Positions 15,544 to 24,590 of a stretch of DNA of 64,000 bases are shown one piece after another. Each line of letters opens with the position of its first letter. Position 1 is the first letter of the stretch. The position numbers and the translations under genes were made by a program. Source of the DNA: DASTCZ01 sp963704455 (GTDB taxonomy: Bacteria > Acidobacteriota > Terriglobia > Acidiferrales > UBA7541); the NCBI GenBank assembly GCA_963704455.1, contig OY969905.1:3472001-3536000 (forward strand). Direction: 5' to 3'. Under the pieces are notes generated by a model, which was not told the DNA's origin, ran no database searches, and saw only the letters and a list, made by a program, of their open reading frames with translations.

Positions 15544-17970
15544 TTGAGTTGGATCGAGCACGCCGTTCGCGATGTGCGCCACGCGTTGCAGATGATCAGC
15601 AGAATGCCCGGGCTCGCGGCGGTGGTGATCGTTTCACTGGGAATTGGAATCGGAGTGAACACCGCAGTTTTCTCATGGATTCAGGCGGTTGCGATTCAAC
15701 CGCTGCCTGGTGTGGCAAATTCAGGAAGCCTATTTCTTGTTGAGCCGCGCACGGGGACCGGGGCATATCCGGGAGTGTCATGGCTTGAATTCGGCGAACT
15801 GCAGCAGGGCCTGCACCAGATTCGCGAAACATTTGCATTCCGAATGGCGCCCTGCAATGTTGGTCCAACAAGCGAGTCGGAACGCGCGTACGGGCTGCTG
15901 GTGTCCGGCAATTATTTTTCAGCGCTGCATTTGCAGCCGGCGCTGGGAAGATTTGTGAAGCCAAGAGAGGCTGCACATCCGGGCGGCGAACCGGTTGCGG
16001 TAATTTCATACGGATTCTGGCAGACGCATTACGGCGGCGCAGCGAGCGCACTCGGGCGGCAAATCCGAGTCAATGACCAGCCATTGACGATCATCGGCGT
16101 CGCGCCAAAAACATTTCAAGGAACGATCATCGCCTTGGATTTTGATTTGTGGATGCCCGCAACGTTGGCACCGGCACTATTCAAAGGATCGCGCGAACTT
16201 CAAGAACGGAATGTGCGCGGATATTCCGTGATGGCCCGGCTTCGGCCGGGAGTGACGCAGCCGCAGGCGCAGGCCGAACTCGATCAAGCGATGTCACAGC
16301 TCGCGCATGATCATCCCGAAACAAACACAAAAGTGCATGGCGAGCTGCTTCCGATCAGGGGTTCGCCGCGAGGACCGCAGCGTTTCCTGACGACGTCGCT
16401 CTTAGTTCTGCAAGGCCTGATGTTGCTCCTGCTGCTGACGGTTTGCGGGAACTCGGCGAACCTGATGCTGGCGCGCGGAAGCTCTCGCCAGCGTGAGATG
16501 GTTGTTCGGCGCGCGCTTGGCGCGGGCACCTGGCGAGTCACAAGCCTAGTGCTCACGGAAAATCTGGTGCTGGCATTCTTCGGCACATGCGTTGGAGTGC
16601 CGATTGCGATCTGGAGCAGCAGTGTGCTGCGCGCGGTGCAATTTATGGGGGCGTTTCCAATCCGATTCCAAACGGGTGTGGACGCCAGCTCGATCCTCTT
16701 CGCCACATCACTTGGGCTAGCATCCGGCCTGGTGTTTGGCATTGGCCCGGCGATCCAACTTGCCCGCGTGAATGCGAAGATATCCGTTCAATCCAGCGGG
16801 ATAACGACGGCGAGCAGCGGCCTGCGAAACGCGTTTATGGCTACGGAGGTTTCACTGGCGCTGGTTGTACTAATTGTGGCGGCTCTTTTTCTACAGAGTT
16901 TCCGCGACACGCGGGAAATTGATCCGGGCTTTCGGCGGGAAGGGGTCTTGCTGGCAGCGTACGATTTGACGGGACGCAACGCGGAAGACGCCACCGGGCT
17001 CGATTTCGCGCGCCGGTTGCTTGACCGGCTTCGCGCGATGCCGAATGTGCGGTCGGCGGCAATCGCGACGTCCGTGCCGCTTGATATTCACGGCTTGCCC
17101 AACCGTTCGTTCACGCTCGAGGGACGGGGGCGCAACGCCGCTGTTCCCGACGAGGCGCTGACGGATGTCGTGACGCCCGGTTACTTCGCGACGATGGGGA
17201 TTCCTCTTCGCAAAGGCGCGGATTTTGCGGATCTCAGTGACACAAACGCACCGCTGCAAGCCATCGTCAACGAAGAATTCGTGGGGCGCTACATCGGCAG
17301 CGCCGAACCCATTGGAAGGCACATCGAAATGAACGGCCGCCGCTACGTGATTACGGGTGTGGCGCGGAATTCGTTGTATGACTCATTCGGCGAGCCACCG
17401 ACCCCCGCGATTTATTTTTCGTACCGGGACTGGCCGTCGCTAACAGGAGAGATTCACGTTCTCACACGCGCCGGGGCGGAACTTCAGCTCGCGCCCGACG
17501 TGAGGCAGGCCGTGCGCGAAATTGATCAGGGGCTTCCTATCTACGATATTCGGACGCTTTCCGACCATATCGAAAAGAACCTGCTATTCCGGCGAATCCC
17601 TGCGCGAATGTTCGTGGTGCTCGGTCCACTGCTGCTCGTGCTGACGGCGGTCGGGATTTATGCCGTGGTGTCATACACCGTTTCTCACCGGACGAGGGTG
17701 ATCGGCGTTTGCATGGCACTTGGCGCGACGCCGGGGCGGATCACAAGGCAAATGATTGGCGAGACGATGCGAGTGATCTTGCTCGGTGCGATTGCCGGAT
17801 GGGTGATTGGATTTGCAATCGCGCGCGAAGTCGCCCGGCGTGGATCGTTCGATGCGCCGATTCTTCTCGGCGTGCCTGCAATACTGCTTGCTGTGGCGAC
17901 AATCGGATGCTGGGTACCGGCATTGCGGGCAAGCCGCGTCGAACCAATTGTGGCTCTGAGACACGAGTGA
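15544..17970 (+). CDS. ADOP-family permease (FtsX/MacB-like, duplicated)
   Basis: 808 residues starting at TTG 15544, with GGAGGT seven bases upstream. The N-terminus has a MacB_PCD layout: 'DVRHALQMISRMPG', a membrane helix at about 20-45, then a large periplasmic domain ('VSGNYFSALHLQPALGR', 'AVISYGFWQTHYGG'). The FtsX membrane block appears at about 285-410 and again at the C-terminus (about 690-800, 'VVSYTVSHRTRVIGVCMALG'), giving the duplicated form known as 'acidobacterial duplicated orphan permease'. No ATPase gene is adjacent, as is normal for this family. It is probably an envelope-stress or efflux component controlled by the divergent two-component system. Confidence 0.88.
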   Translation: MSWIEHAVRDVRHALQMISRMPGLAAVVIVSLGIGIGVNTAVFSWIQAVAIQPLPGVANSGSLFLVEPRTGTGAYPGVSWLEFGELQQGLHQIRETFAFRMAPCNVGPTSESERAYGLLVSGNYFSALHLQPALGRFVKPREAAHPGGEPVAVISYGFWQTHYGGAASALGRQIRVNDQPLTIIGVAPKTFQGTIIALDFDLWMPATLAPALFKGSRELQERNVRGYSVMARLRPGVTQPQAQAELDQAMSQLAHDHPETNTKVHGELLPIRGSPRGPQRFLTTSLLVLQGLMLLLLLTVCGNSANLMLARGSSRQREMVVRRALGAGTWRVTSLVLTENLVLAFFGTCVGVPIAIWSSSVLRAVQFMGAFPIRFQTGVDASSILFATSLGLASGLVFGIGPAIQLARVNAKISVQSSGITTASSGLRNAFMATEVSLALVVLIVAALFLQSFRDTREIDPGFRREGVLLAAYDLTGRNAEDATGLDFARRLLDRLRAMPNVRSAAIATSVPLDIHGLPNRSFTLEGRGRNAAVPDEALTDVVTPGYFATMGIPLRKGADFADLSDTNAPLQAIVNEEFVGRYIGSAEPIGRHIEMNGRRYVITGVARNSLYDSFGEPPTPAIYFSYRDWPSLTGEIHVLTRAGAELQLAPDVRQAVREIDQGLPIYDIRTLSDHIEKNLLFRRIPARMFVVLGPLLLVLTAVGIYAVVSYTVSHRTRVIGVCMALGATPGRITRQMIGETMRVILLGAIAGWVIGFAIAREVARRGSFDAPILLGVPAILLAVATIGCWVPALRASRVEPIVALRHE

Positions 17971-18051
17971 CGCGTGGACAAGAACGGCCAAGTTTCCGTA
18001 AGCTTTAGAGGGGATGGTTTATGCGGAGCGTTCGCTACGCTCGGGATGACA

Positions 18052-18468
18052 TCAGGCCGATGCGGGCCTGGGGCGGAAAATTGCCGCGACGACGAGTCCG
18101 AAGACGACGCTTAATAAACTTTCTGCGATGATCCACTTCACTACAAGCATGTGCGGGAGTGGAAGAATGACCCAGCCGCTGAGCGAGCCGTAAACGACGA
18201 CCGCCATCGCGAGAAGAATGCCGAAGCGGATACCCTGCCCAATCCATGGCTTTGGCTCTACGCCCTTCGCGTAAATCCAAACGGCGCCGACCACATAAAT
18301 CAAAACGGCCAGTAACATGGCCCAGACGCGCGACATCGCGGCCTCTTGTGGGCGCCACAGGGCTGCGGTATTCACGTAATCCTGCTTGAGCCAGACAGAA
18401 TGAATCAGGAAGAGTCCGGCCATCTGAAGGATGAATCCTGCGACGATGGCAATGATTTTCTGCTTCAT
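18052..18468 (-). CDS. Small four-helix membrane protein, function unknown
   Basis: 138 residues from ATG 18468, supported by GGGAGG upstream; a longer frame from 18510 lacks such support. Hydrophobic helices lie at about 5-23, 49-67, 79-97 and 108-128. A conserved-looking motif 'WGLFxHxVWLKQDY' is approximated by 'LFLIHSVWLKQDYV' after the first helix. No family is recognised with certainty. It is followed by a convergent permease gene on the other strand and preceded by the exported rhodanese on the same strand. Confidence 0.65.
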   Translation of the reverse strand: MKQKIIAIVAGFILQMAGLFLIHSVWLKQDYVNTAALWRPQEAAMSRVWAMLLAVLIYVVGAVWIYAKGVEPKPWIGQGIRFGILLAMAVVVYGSLSGWVILPLPHMLVVKWIIAESLLSVVFGLVVAAIFRPRPASA

Positions 18469-18638
18469 GGTTGGCGGCCTCCCGTGGAATGGAATGGCGA
18501 ATGATAGCACCGAGGAGTGCCGGTGGCGAAGGAAGGAAAGTCAAAGGCCACACCCTTAAGGACGAGGGGCGCTGCACCCACACATTCATCAAACAAAGTC
18601 CGAGAGCCTCGGCGAATAACAAAACTTCGCGCGAGGAA

Positions 18639-19562
18639 TTATCTTTTCGCGTCGCCCTTCACTGTGGGCATGTTTTTTAAGGTCCACTCCTGGTACGAGC
18701 CGTCATACATGGCCGCGTCATAGCCGAGATATTTGGCGAGGAAGTAGCCATGCGAAGCCTGGATACCCACCTCGCAGTAGGTCACGATCCTTTTTCCCGG
18801 AACGATACCGCGCGCGGCATAGATTGCGCGAAGTTTCTCCGGTGATTGGAATACGGGATTGTCCTCACTGACGAGCGTGTCTTGCCAATAGATGTTGCTT
18901 GCGCCAGCCAAATGGCCGGCGCTGTAGCGCCGGGCGGGGCGCGCGTCAACTAATTGGTCCGGCTCTTCGCCGGGCTTTGCGTCAACGTCAAGTTTCACGC
19001 CATCGAGTTGAGCGCGGACGTTTTCGCGCACATGCGGAGTGAAAGTTGCCGGAGAAAACGCGGGGGTCTCGCCGGAGACCGGGCGATTCTCGGCCAGCCA
19101 CTGTTCAATGCCGCCGTCCAGCAGCGCGGTGTTATCTCCATGGCCCAAGTAGTCGAGCGTGAAGTATGCTCGGGCAGCGCTGGGAAACCAATTGGTGGCA
19201 TAAATCACTACGCGGGTGTTGTCGCCGACACCCAACTCGCTGAAGGCCTTTTGTAGCTGATCCACGCCGGGCAGTTCTGTGTTTAAGGGGCCGTTGTCAG
19301 TGGTGATTTTATTCATCGCCAAGTAGCGCGCACCGGGGATATGCCCACGCTTGGAGTCATTCTGGTTGTCAGCGAGGTGCAATACAACGACATTTGGATC
19401 CTTCAAGTGGTCCGCGAGCCACTTCGTGCTAACGAGCAACTCCGAGCGAACGCCATCGGATTTTGCAGGGGCCACTTGCGCGCGTCCGAGAGCATGAACG
19501 ACTGCAGCGCTTGCGAAGAGAGTGGCAGCAACCATGACCGCGCCAACGGAAGTCGTTTTCAT
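18639..19562 (-). CDS. Exported two-domain rhodanese (thiosulfate sulfurtransferase)
   Basis: 307 residues with a signal peptide (about 1-24). Two rhodanese domains follow: N-terminal (about 40-165), which has 'YATNWFPSA' in place of the active loop and is probably inactive, and C-terminal (about 195-300) with the active Cys263 in 'YCEVGIQASH'. The reaction is transfer of a sulfane sulfur from thiosulfate or another donor to an acceptor thiol. The C-terminal 'YDGSYQEW' is the typical family ending. Export implies a periplasmic job. A broken second copy of the C-terminus lies immediately upstream at 19580-19697. Confidence 0.85.
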   Translation of the reverse strand: MKTTSVGAVMVAATLFASAAVVHALGRAQVAPAKSDGVRSELLVSTKWLADHLKDPNVVVLHLADNQNDSKRGHIPGARYLAMNKITTDNGPLNTELPGVDQLQKAFSELGVGDNTRVVIYATNWFPSAARAYFTLDYLGHGDNTALLDGGIEQWLAENRPVSGETPAFSPATFTPHVRENVRAQLDGVKLDVDAKPGEEPDQLVDARPARRYSAGHLAGASNIYWQDTLVSEDNPVFQSPEKLRAIYAARGIVPGKRIVTYCEVGIQASHGYFLAKYLGYDAAMYDGSYQEWTLKNMPTVKGDAKR

Positions 19563-19579
19563 TGGTGATTCTCCTTAGC

Positions 19580-19697
19580 TTACTGCTTCAGTGCATTCGA
19601 AGATTCGACCGGCAGATCGGTGCGCTCGCTTCATTCGTCCCATGAACCGTCGCAGAGCGCAGCGTCATAGCCGAGCATGCATGCGAGAAAAGCCACG
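19580..19697 (-). pseudogene. C-terminal remnant of a second rhodanese gene
   Basis: Minus-strand reading gives 'VAFLACMLGYDAALCDGSWD' then E, a TGA, and then SERTDLPVESS before TAA at 19580-19582. This matches the end of the neighbouring rhodanese (GYFLAKYLGYDAAMYDGSYQEW) and the classical sulfurtransferase ending DGSWxEWxxRxDLPVE. The TGA stands exactly where the family has Trp (TGG), so it is a nonsense change. Everything before about base 19697 has been lost. Confidence 0.75.
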
Positions 19698-19710
19698 CAA
19701 ACATATTTCC

Positions 19711-19735
19711 AGCCGCGAGCCACTATCTCGCGGCT
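19711..19735. repeat. Inverted repeat next to the rhodanese remnant
   Basis: AGCCGCGAG and CTCGCGGCT, perfect 9-bp arms, 7-base loop. A second AT-rich inverted pair (CTATATC/GATATATAG) follows at about 19738-19760. Possibly a remnant of the event that truncated the rhodanese copy. Confidence 0.4.
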
Positions 19736-19804
19736 CGCTATATCGCGACCTGATATATAGACGCGTTGACCCTAGGAAGTGTTACCCGTGAATAATGGAT
19801 GAGG

Positions 19805-20089
19805 TCAGGCGATCTGGAGGATCTCGCGAGTGCCGGAGACCCAGAGGTAGGTGTAGCCCTTCATTTTTTCGCGGAACGCTGCGTTGGAATGGTAGTCATT
19901 CAGGCGAGCTTCAAACCCAACAATGTTTTCCACTTCAAATTCTAAAATGACTCGGTTGAATTCGCCGGTGAGGTCAGTGAGAACGCGATGCTTGGGAATT
20001 TTGGCGACGGCGGCGGCCTCCTTCAATTGGGCGGCGAGTTTGCTTGCGTTTCCCGGTTTGGCGACGAAGCAGTTGCGAACGACGAGCAT
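19805..20089 (-). CDS. Small alpha-beta barrel-like protein, function unknown
   Basis: 94 residues from ATG 20089, with a perfect AAGGAGGA site. The pattern 'MLVVRNCFVAKPGNASKLAAQL' (in part), 'HRVLTDLTGEFNRVILEFEV' and 'SNAAFREKMKGY' resembles dimeric alpha-beta barrel (ABM/EthD-like) proteins, which often act as small monooxygenases or binding domains. No catalytic residue can be named. It is just downstream of the ArsR/AHSA1 pair on the same strand and may belong to that operon (117-base gap). Confidence 0.6.
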   Translation of the reverse strand: MLVVRNCFVAKPGNASKLAAQLKEAAAVAKIPKHRVLTDLTGEFNRVILEFEVENIVGFEARLNDYHSNAAFREKMKGYTYLWVSGTREILQIA

Positions 20090-20206
20090 GATTCCTCCTT
20101 GATGGGCGGAAATTCTGATTGTGGCCGCCGGCCCGCAAATCATACGCTTCCCTTGTGGGGGGAGGCAACGAAGCTGGGCGCGCTGACGATTCGGCGCGCA
20201 GAGCGA

Positions 20207-20689
20207 TTAGGATTTCGCCAAGTGCTGGGCGAGGCGATCCAAAGTTTGGTTAATGCCGTCGATGGCGCCGTATTTTTTGGCGACGTTTTCGCGCGCCTCG
20301 GCGGATGGGAATAGCATTCGCATGGTGACTTCGGTTTTGCCGCCGCTCGCGATGAAGTTTATCGTTACTTCAAAATTCTCCGACTCCGCCGCTCCTTCGG
20401 GAGTGTGCTTGTAAACAAGGCGCTCGGGTTTTGCGACTTCGATGACAACCATTTTGTTTTTGTAGTCGGCGCCGTCGGGGCCGTGCATGACGAGGCGCCA
20501 TACGCCGCCCGGGCGCACGTCCATTTCTTGAATCGTGGTGGTGAAACCTTTCGGGCCCCACCATTGCGCGACGTGCTTTGGATTTGTCCAAGCTTCGAAG
20601 ACGAGATCGCGCGGCGCGTCAAAGATGCGCGTGATGACAATCTCTCGCGGGCCAGGTTGTGCAGCGGAACTACTTCTTTTTTCGGACAT
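20207..20689 (-). CDS. AHSA1/SRPBCC domain protein
   Basis: 160 residues with the START-like AHSA1 fold: 'REIVITRIFDAPRDLVFEAW', 'HVAQWWGPKGFT', 'VRPGGVWRLVMHGPDG' and C-terminal helix 'GINQTLDRLAQHL'. Such proteins bind hydrophobic ligands in a deep cavity. The start overlaps the end of the ArsR gene by 20 bases and has GGGAGAAAAGAC upstream. The ArsR-SRPBCC pairing is widespread; the regulator usually controls the ligand-binding partner, though the ligand is unknown. Confidence 0.85.
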   Translation of the reverse strand: MSEKRSSSAAQPGPREIVITRIFDAPRDLVFEAWTNPKHVAQWWGPKGFTTTIQEMDVRPGGVWRLVMHGPDGADYKNKMVVIEVAKPERLVYKHTPEGAAESENFEVTINFIASGGKTEVTMRMLFPSAEARENVAKKYGAIDGINQTLDRLAQHLAKS

Positions 20690-21023
20690 GTCTTTTCTCC
20701 CTTTTTTTTAGGACGCGCAGATAGTCGTCCAGGCGATCGAAGCTCTGTTCCCAAAAAACGCGATAGTGCTCCGCCCAATCGGCGACGCGCTTGAGCGGAT
20801 CAGCGTCGAGCCGGCAGGGCCGCCATTGCGCGTCGCGCGCGCGCGCGATCAATCCGGCGCGCTCGAGAACCTTCAGGTGCTTGGAGATGGCGGGCATGCT
20901 CATCTCGAATGGCTCGGACAATTCGGTGACCGAAGCCTCGCCGGAAGCGAGGCGGGCGAGGATCGCGCGGCGCGTGGGGTCGGCGAGTGCGGCGAAGGTG
21001 GCGCTGAGGCGGTCGGGAGTCAT
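20670..21023 (-). CDS. ArsR-family winged-helix repressor
   Basis: 117 residues. The family core is evident: 'ALADPTRRAILARLASGE', 'SVTELSEPFEMSMPAISKHL' and 'LERAGLIARARDAQWRPCRL'. No metal-binding Cys motif is present, so it is of the non-metal SRPBCC-linked class. There is no ribosome site; instead a perfect 13-bp palindrome abuts the start codon (21025-21052). The transcript may be leaderless, with the repressor binding over its own promoter. Confidence 0.88.
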   Translation of the reverse strand: MTPDRLSATFAALADPTRRAILARLASGEASVTELSEPFEMSMPAISKHLKVLERAGLIARARDAQWRPCRLDADPLKRVADWAEHYRVFWEQSFDRLDDYLRVLKKREKRHVRKKK

Positions 21024-21024
21024 C

Positions 21025-21052
21025 TTGTATTTAACCTAGAGGTTAAATACAA
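21025..21052 (-). promoter_or_regulatory. Palindromic operator at the ArsR gene start
   Basis: TTGTATTTAACCT and AGGTTAAATACAA, 13-bp perfect arms separated by AG, lie one base before the ATG of the ArsR gene. The size and position are those expected of an ArsR-dimer operator giving autoregulation. Confidence 0.75.
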
Positions 21053-21312
21053 CAAGAGCTGAGGCGTTGTCAAGTGGCTTCGCGCGAGTGATGTCAAAGC
21101 CGCTGCCACGAATGATGGAGCAACTCCCCAGCGTGATGAGGAAGTGTGCGGCGGCCGCAGCCGAGCCCCGATGGAACAATTCGGACGGCACAGCGTCATA
21201 AGTGAGTGGCAAAGGTATTGAAGCCGCTTCTTGTTTAGACAAGCGTGTTAAACCCAGGCCGATATTTCACGAACGAATGTACGCGGAACGGAAAAGTAAG
21301 GGGAGAAATAGA

Positions 21313-22659
21313 ATGAATTTCAGAAAAGCTGGGGAAGGAAGTTCGATCATATTGTGGCCGGCAGTCTTAATCGCGATGTTTTTGATGTCGGGGGTTGAGC
21401 CGGCCATTCCCACTAACAGCGCAATTTTCCGCGGGAATTTGCAGCATACCGGTGTTTACGACGGAGCAGGCGCCCCCCAGTTGAGCCGCGTTAAATGGAA
21501 ATTCCACACAGATGGGAAGATCTATTCATCGCCCGCCGTGGCGCAGGGAAAAGTGTTCATTGCCAGCACGGACGGGAGCGTTTACGCAGTGGATGCCGAC
21601 AGCGGGAAAGTTTTGTGGCGATTCAAGACCGAGGGGCGAATCACGTCATCTCCTGCGGTCGCGAGCGGTCTCGTCTACTTTGAAAGTTACGATGGAAACT
21701 TTTATGCCGTAGATGAAGCCAGCGGATCCCTAAAATGGAAGTATGCCACTGGCGGCGAGCGGCGATTTGCCGCAAAACACATTCACGGTATCGATCCTCC
21801 CGGAGAAATGATGCCAGACCCATTTGATTTTTATCTTTCATCCCCCGCAGTTTGGGATGAGATGGTGTACTTCGGGAGTGGCGATGGCAATGTATACGGC
21901 CTTAATGCCGCGACCGGAGAAATGCTGTGGAAATTCAAGACTGGAGGCGTCGTTCACGCGTCGCCTGCAGTTGCGAATGGCACACTATTCATCGGGAGTT
22001 GGGACACCTATTTTTACGCGTTGGATGCCAAGAGCGGAAAAGAACGGTGGCGCTTCAAGACGGGGGAAGATCCAACAATTTTCAATCAAATTGGAATTCA
22101 AGGTCCCGCGGCAGTGACGGATGGAATCGTGTACTTCGGTTGCAGGGACTCGAATCTTTATGCTCTCGACGCGGCCTCGGGCGCAAAGAGATGGGTCTAC
22201 AACAATAAAGGCTCATGGGTGATCGGCTCGCCGGCCGTGGAGGGCGGGTTACTATATTTTGCAACTTCGGATTCCGGATTGTTTCACATCGTTGATACGA
22301 AAACCGGCGCGGATGTGGAGTCGCTCAGTTTCAAGTGGCCGATGTTTTCGTCGCCATCGATAGCAGGAAATCACGTGTACATCGGATCGCACGAAGGAAA
22401 GCTCTTTGCAATCGATCTTGCCACCCGGAAAGTATCGGGGATGTTTCAAACGGAGGCTTCTACACAGAACGGGCCAGCATTGACGACGAAGGACGGGATG
22501 CCCAATTACGAAGCCGCGATGCCCTCGAATTTTTATGACGATATCGTGGCCGGCGTGCAAAAGATGTTCAGTGTAGGCGCGATACTCTCTTCACCGGTCA
22601 TTGTGAACGACACGGTTTACGTCGGAAGCGCAGATGGGAATCTTTACGCGATCAATTAA
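21313..22659 (+). CDS. Exported PQQ-type beta-propeller protein
   Basis: 448 residues from ATG 21313, with GGGGAG upstream; a longer frame from 21202 lacks a signal-like start. A hydrophobic segment at about 13-30 is a signal peptide or anchor. The rest consists of repeated PQQ blades with the motif 'G.VY.ldA.tG...W.fkt' (VYAVDADSGKVLWRFKT, FYAVDEASGSLKWKYAT, VYGLNAATGEMLWKFKT, FYALDAKSGKERWRFKT and others), about seven blades. Related folds include BamB and quinoprotein dehydrogenases; no catalytic Asp/Cys set is evident, so scaffold or binding is more likely than oxidation. Confidence 0.8.
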   Translation: MNFRKAGEGSSIILWPAVLIAMFLMSGVEPAIPTNSAIFRGNLQHTGVYDGAGAPQLSRVKWKFHTDGKIYSSPAVAQGKVFIASTDGSVYAVDADSGKVLWRFKTEGRITSSPAVASGLVYFESYDGNFYAVDEASGSLKWKYATGGERRFAAKHIHGIDPPGEMMPDPFDFYLSSPAVWDEMVYFGSGDGNVYGLNAATGEMLWKFKTGGVVHASPAVANGTLFIGSWDTYFYALDAKSGKERWRFKTGEDPTIFNQIGIQGPAAVTDGIVYFGCRDSNLYALDAASGAKRWVYNNKGSWVIGSPAVEGGLLYFATSDSGLFHIVDTKTGADVESLSFKWPMFSSPSIAGNHVYIGSHEGKLFAIDLATRKVSGMFQTEASTQNGPALTTKDGMPNYEAAMPSNFYDDIVAGVQKMFSVGAILSSPVIVNDTVYVGSADGNLYAIN

Positions 22660-22765
22660 ATGCTTGCCAACGCGAATCCATCGCGACCGTCCCAAGGTCA
22701 AGACAGCGGCATCCGTTACCAGCCAAGTGCGCGATCGCCGCTTCGCCGGGATCAGCGTGGTGCAG

Positions 22766-24367
22766 TTACTTCACCCTGGTAAACGGCGTTGATTCGAAGA
22801 ATTCCTGTTTGCCATCCCGAAAGAAATCGGAGCCGCTGACGAGATGAGCGCGGTCCACGACGCGCAAGCGGATGTTGTGCATGTGGCCGGCTCCGGGACT
22901 GGCGAGATTCGTGGAATCGAGGAAAGCAAATTCGATTTGGCCGGTGGCTGGATCGAAGCGCGTGGCGAGCATCCGCGGCTGGGTTTTGGTGACGCAGTAA
23001 TGGGTGAGCATGAGGCGCTTGCCGTCAAGATAATAGACGGTGACCATTTCATCGCCGGGCGGCGGGTCGTGATCCAAGTAACGCTCGACGACGGCAGAGC
23101 CGCGCGCCACGACTGTGATGGTTAAACTGACATTTCCGGCGCGATCGCTTTTCCCCTCCCATTCGCCCGCCAGTGATTTGATGCGCTCAAACGCCGCGGC
23201 GGAATCCTCGGACGAGAGGCCGGGTGATTGCGCGGTTGCGGCGACTGCCTCCTGGTACGCGCGCTCGATGGCGGCCGGAACGAATCCGTCGAAAGCACGG
23301 TTTGCATGATCCTCGCCCTTGGTGATGGGCTGGCGGAATTGCTCGACGTTCACTTTTTTCTTTGTGTCATCGAGGCTCAGGCCGATTGCGACGGATGCTT
23401 TTACTTGCGAGACGATGGATTCGAACAACTGCTCGACCAAGCGGAGATGATCGTGGCCGCGCTCGATTGCGCCGTGGCCCGGAATGACGGCGTCAAAATC
23501 CAATTTGTCGAGTTCGCGGAGCGTGGCGACGAGCGCCGCGGGAGAGCCGTCGCCCGTGAAAGGCATGTCGTCCAGCAGATCGCCGGTGATGAGGATTTTT
23601 TCGGCGGGAAGATAGACGACGGCGTCACCGCGCGTGTGTCCCGCGAAATGGATCAAGCGGATTTCGCGGGCGCCCTGATAGAGCGTGGTGGATTGATCGA
23701 AAGTGATGTCGGGCAGAACGATTTGGGTCTGGCGCAGGTCGGGCAATTGCGCGGAAAAAGTGTCCACGCGCATCTGGACGATTTTCTTCTGGTCGTCAGT
23801 GAGCGGCGTGCCGTTGGGGGTTTTTCCCGTGGCGAGCATTTGGTTGTAGCGCTCGATTTGACCCGGGAGGTTTGCGACTGAATCTTTCAGTTCGGTTGCC
23901 GCGCGCCTCTCCATATCATCGCGCGTGTTGATTTGCGCGATGAATTGAACGCCGGGAAAGGCGTCACGATAAACCTGATTGCCCTGCACGTGGTCGCCAT
24001 GCCAGTGCGTGTTGATCACAAAGCGCACGGGCTTGTCCGTGAGTTTGCGGATTTGTCCGACGATGGCGCGCGTGGCTGTGAGCGTCGTTTGAGTATCGAC
24101 AACGATGACGGAATCCGTGCCGACAATGATGGCGGAATTGGAATCGTTGAAGCGGTCGGCGAAAGGCTGCAGCGCCGCGTAAACGCCTGGCGCGACTTGA
24201 GTGAATTCGACTGGCGCGGCGAAGACGGCGAGTGCAGCCAGCGAGCACGTCAACCAGGCAAGTAGAAGCGACAGTGGAAGAAACCGGAAAGAAGCGATTT
24301 GGCGCGGCGGGTCGCCTTTAACGGAATGCGGCGGAGCGGGATGAGATGGTATCGGCGATGGAGTCAT
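22766..24367 (-). CDS. Exported metallo-beta-lactamase-fold hydrolase with C-terminal extra domain
   Basis: 533 residues. A proline-rich start precedes a hydrophobic signal (about 28-50). The MBL domain (about 55-320) has the metal motif H121-x-H123-x-D125-H126, then 'HFAGHTRGDAVVYLPAEKIL' (His), 'GDLLDD' (Asp) and 'PGHG' (His). Substrate cannot be told from sequence; family members hydrolyse lactams, lactones, sulfates or phosphates. The C-terminal 120 residues ('LAGEWEGKSDRAGNVSLTIT') look like a DUF1579/lipocalin-like barrel. The N-terminus has no clear ribosome site. Confidence 0.8.
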   Translation of the reverse strand: MTPSPIPSHPAPPHSVKGDPPRQIASFRFLPLSLLLAWLTCSLAALAVFAAPVEFTQVAPGVYAALQPFADRFNDSNSAIIVGTDSVIVVDTQTTLTATRAIVGQIRKLTDKPVRFVINTHWHGDHVQGNQVYRDAFPGVQFIAQINTRDDMERRAATELKDSVANLPGQIERYNQMLATGKTPNGTPLTDDQKKIVQMRVDTFSAQLPDLRQTQIVLPDITFDQSTTLYQGAREIRLIHFAGHTRGDAVVYLPAEKILITGDLLDDMPFTGDGSPAALVATLRELDKLDFDAVIPGHGAIERGHDHLRLVEQLFESIVSQVKASVAIGLSLDDTKKKVNVEQFRQPITKGEDHANRAFDGFVPAAIERAYQEAVAATAQSPGLSSEDSAAAFERIKSLAGEWEGKSDRAGNVSLTITVVARGSAVVERYLDHDPPPGDEMVTVYYLDGKRLMLTHYCVTKTQPRMLATRFDPATGQIEFAFLDSTNLASPGAGHMHNIRLRVVDRAHLVSGSDFFRDGKQEFFESTPFTRVK

Positions 24368-24590
24368 GAGAGAACAGACGCCGCGCCAGGCGGAATGTTA
24401 CAGGGCGGGGTAGGCAAGGGCGTGGGACGTGAAAGGCAAAACCCCGGCCGCAAGAGACACCGCCAGAGCTCTCTCTAGAAAAAGGCATCAGGATGTGAAC
24501 AGCGCACTAAACAGAGCCCTGATAAAATAGATCGGGACTCCGTTTAGGATGATGAATTTCAAACTGGGCAGCCGTACACAGCGATTGGGG
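24368..24590. other. Intergenic interval, no gene seen
   Basis: The interval separates two leftward genes. A TAAAAT box at 24532-24537 points right, away from both genes, so its meaning is unclear. Confidence 0.4.
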
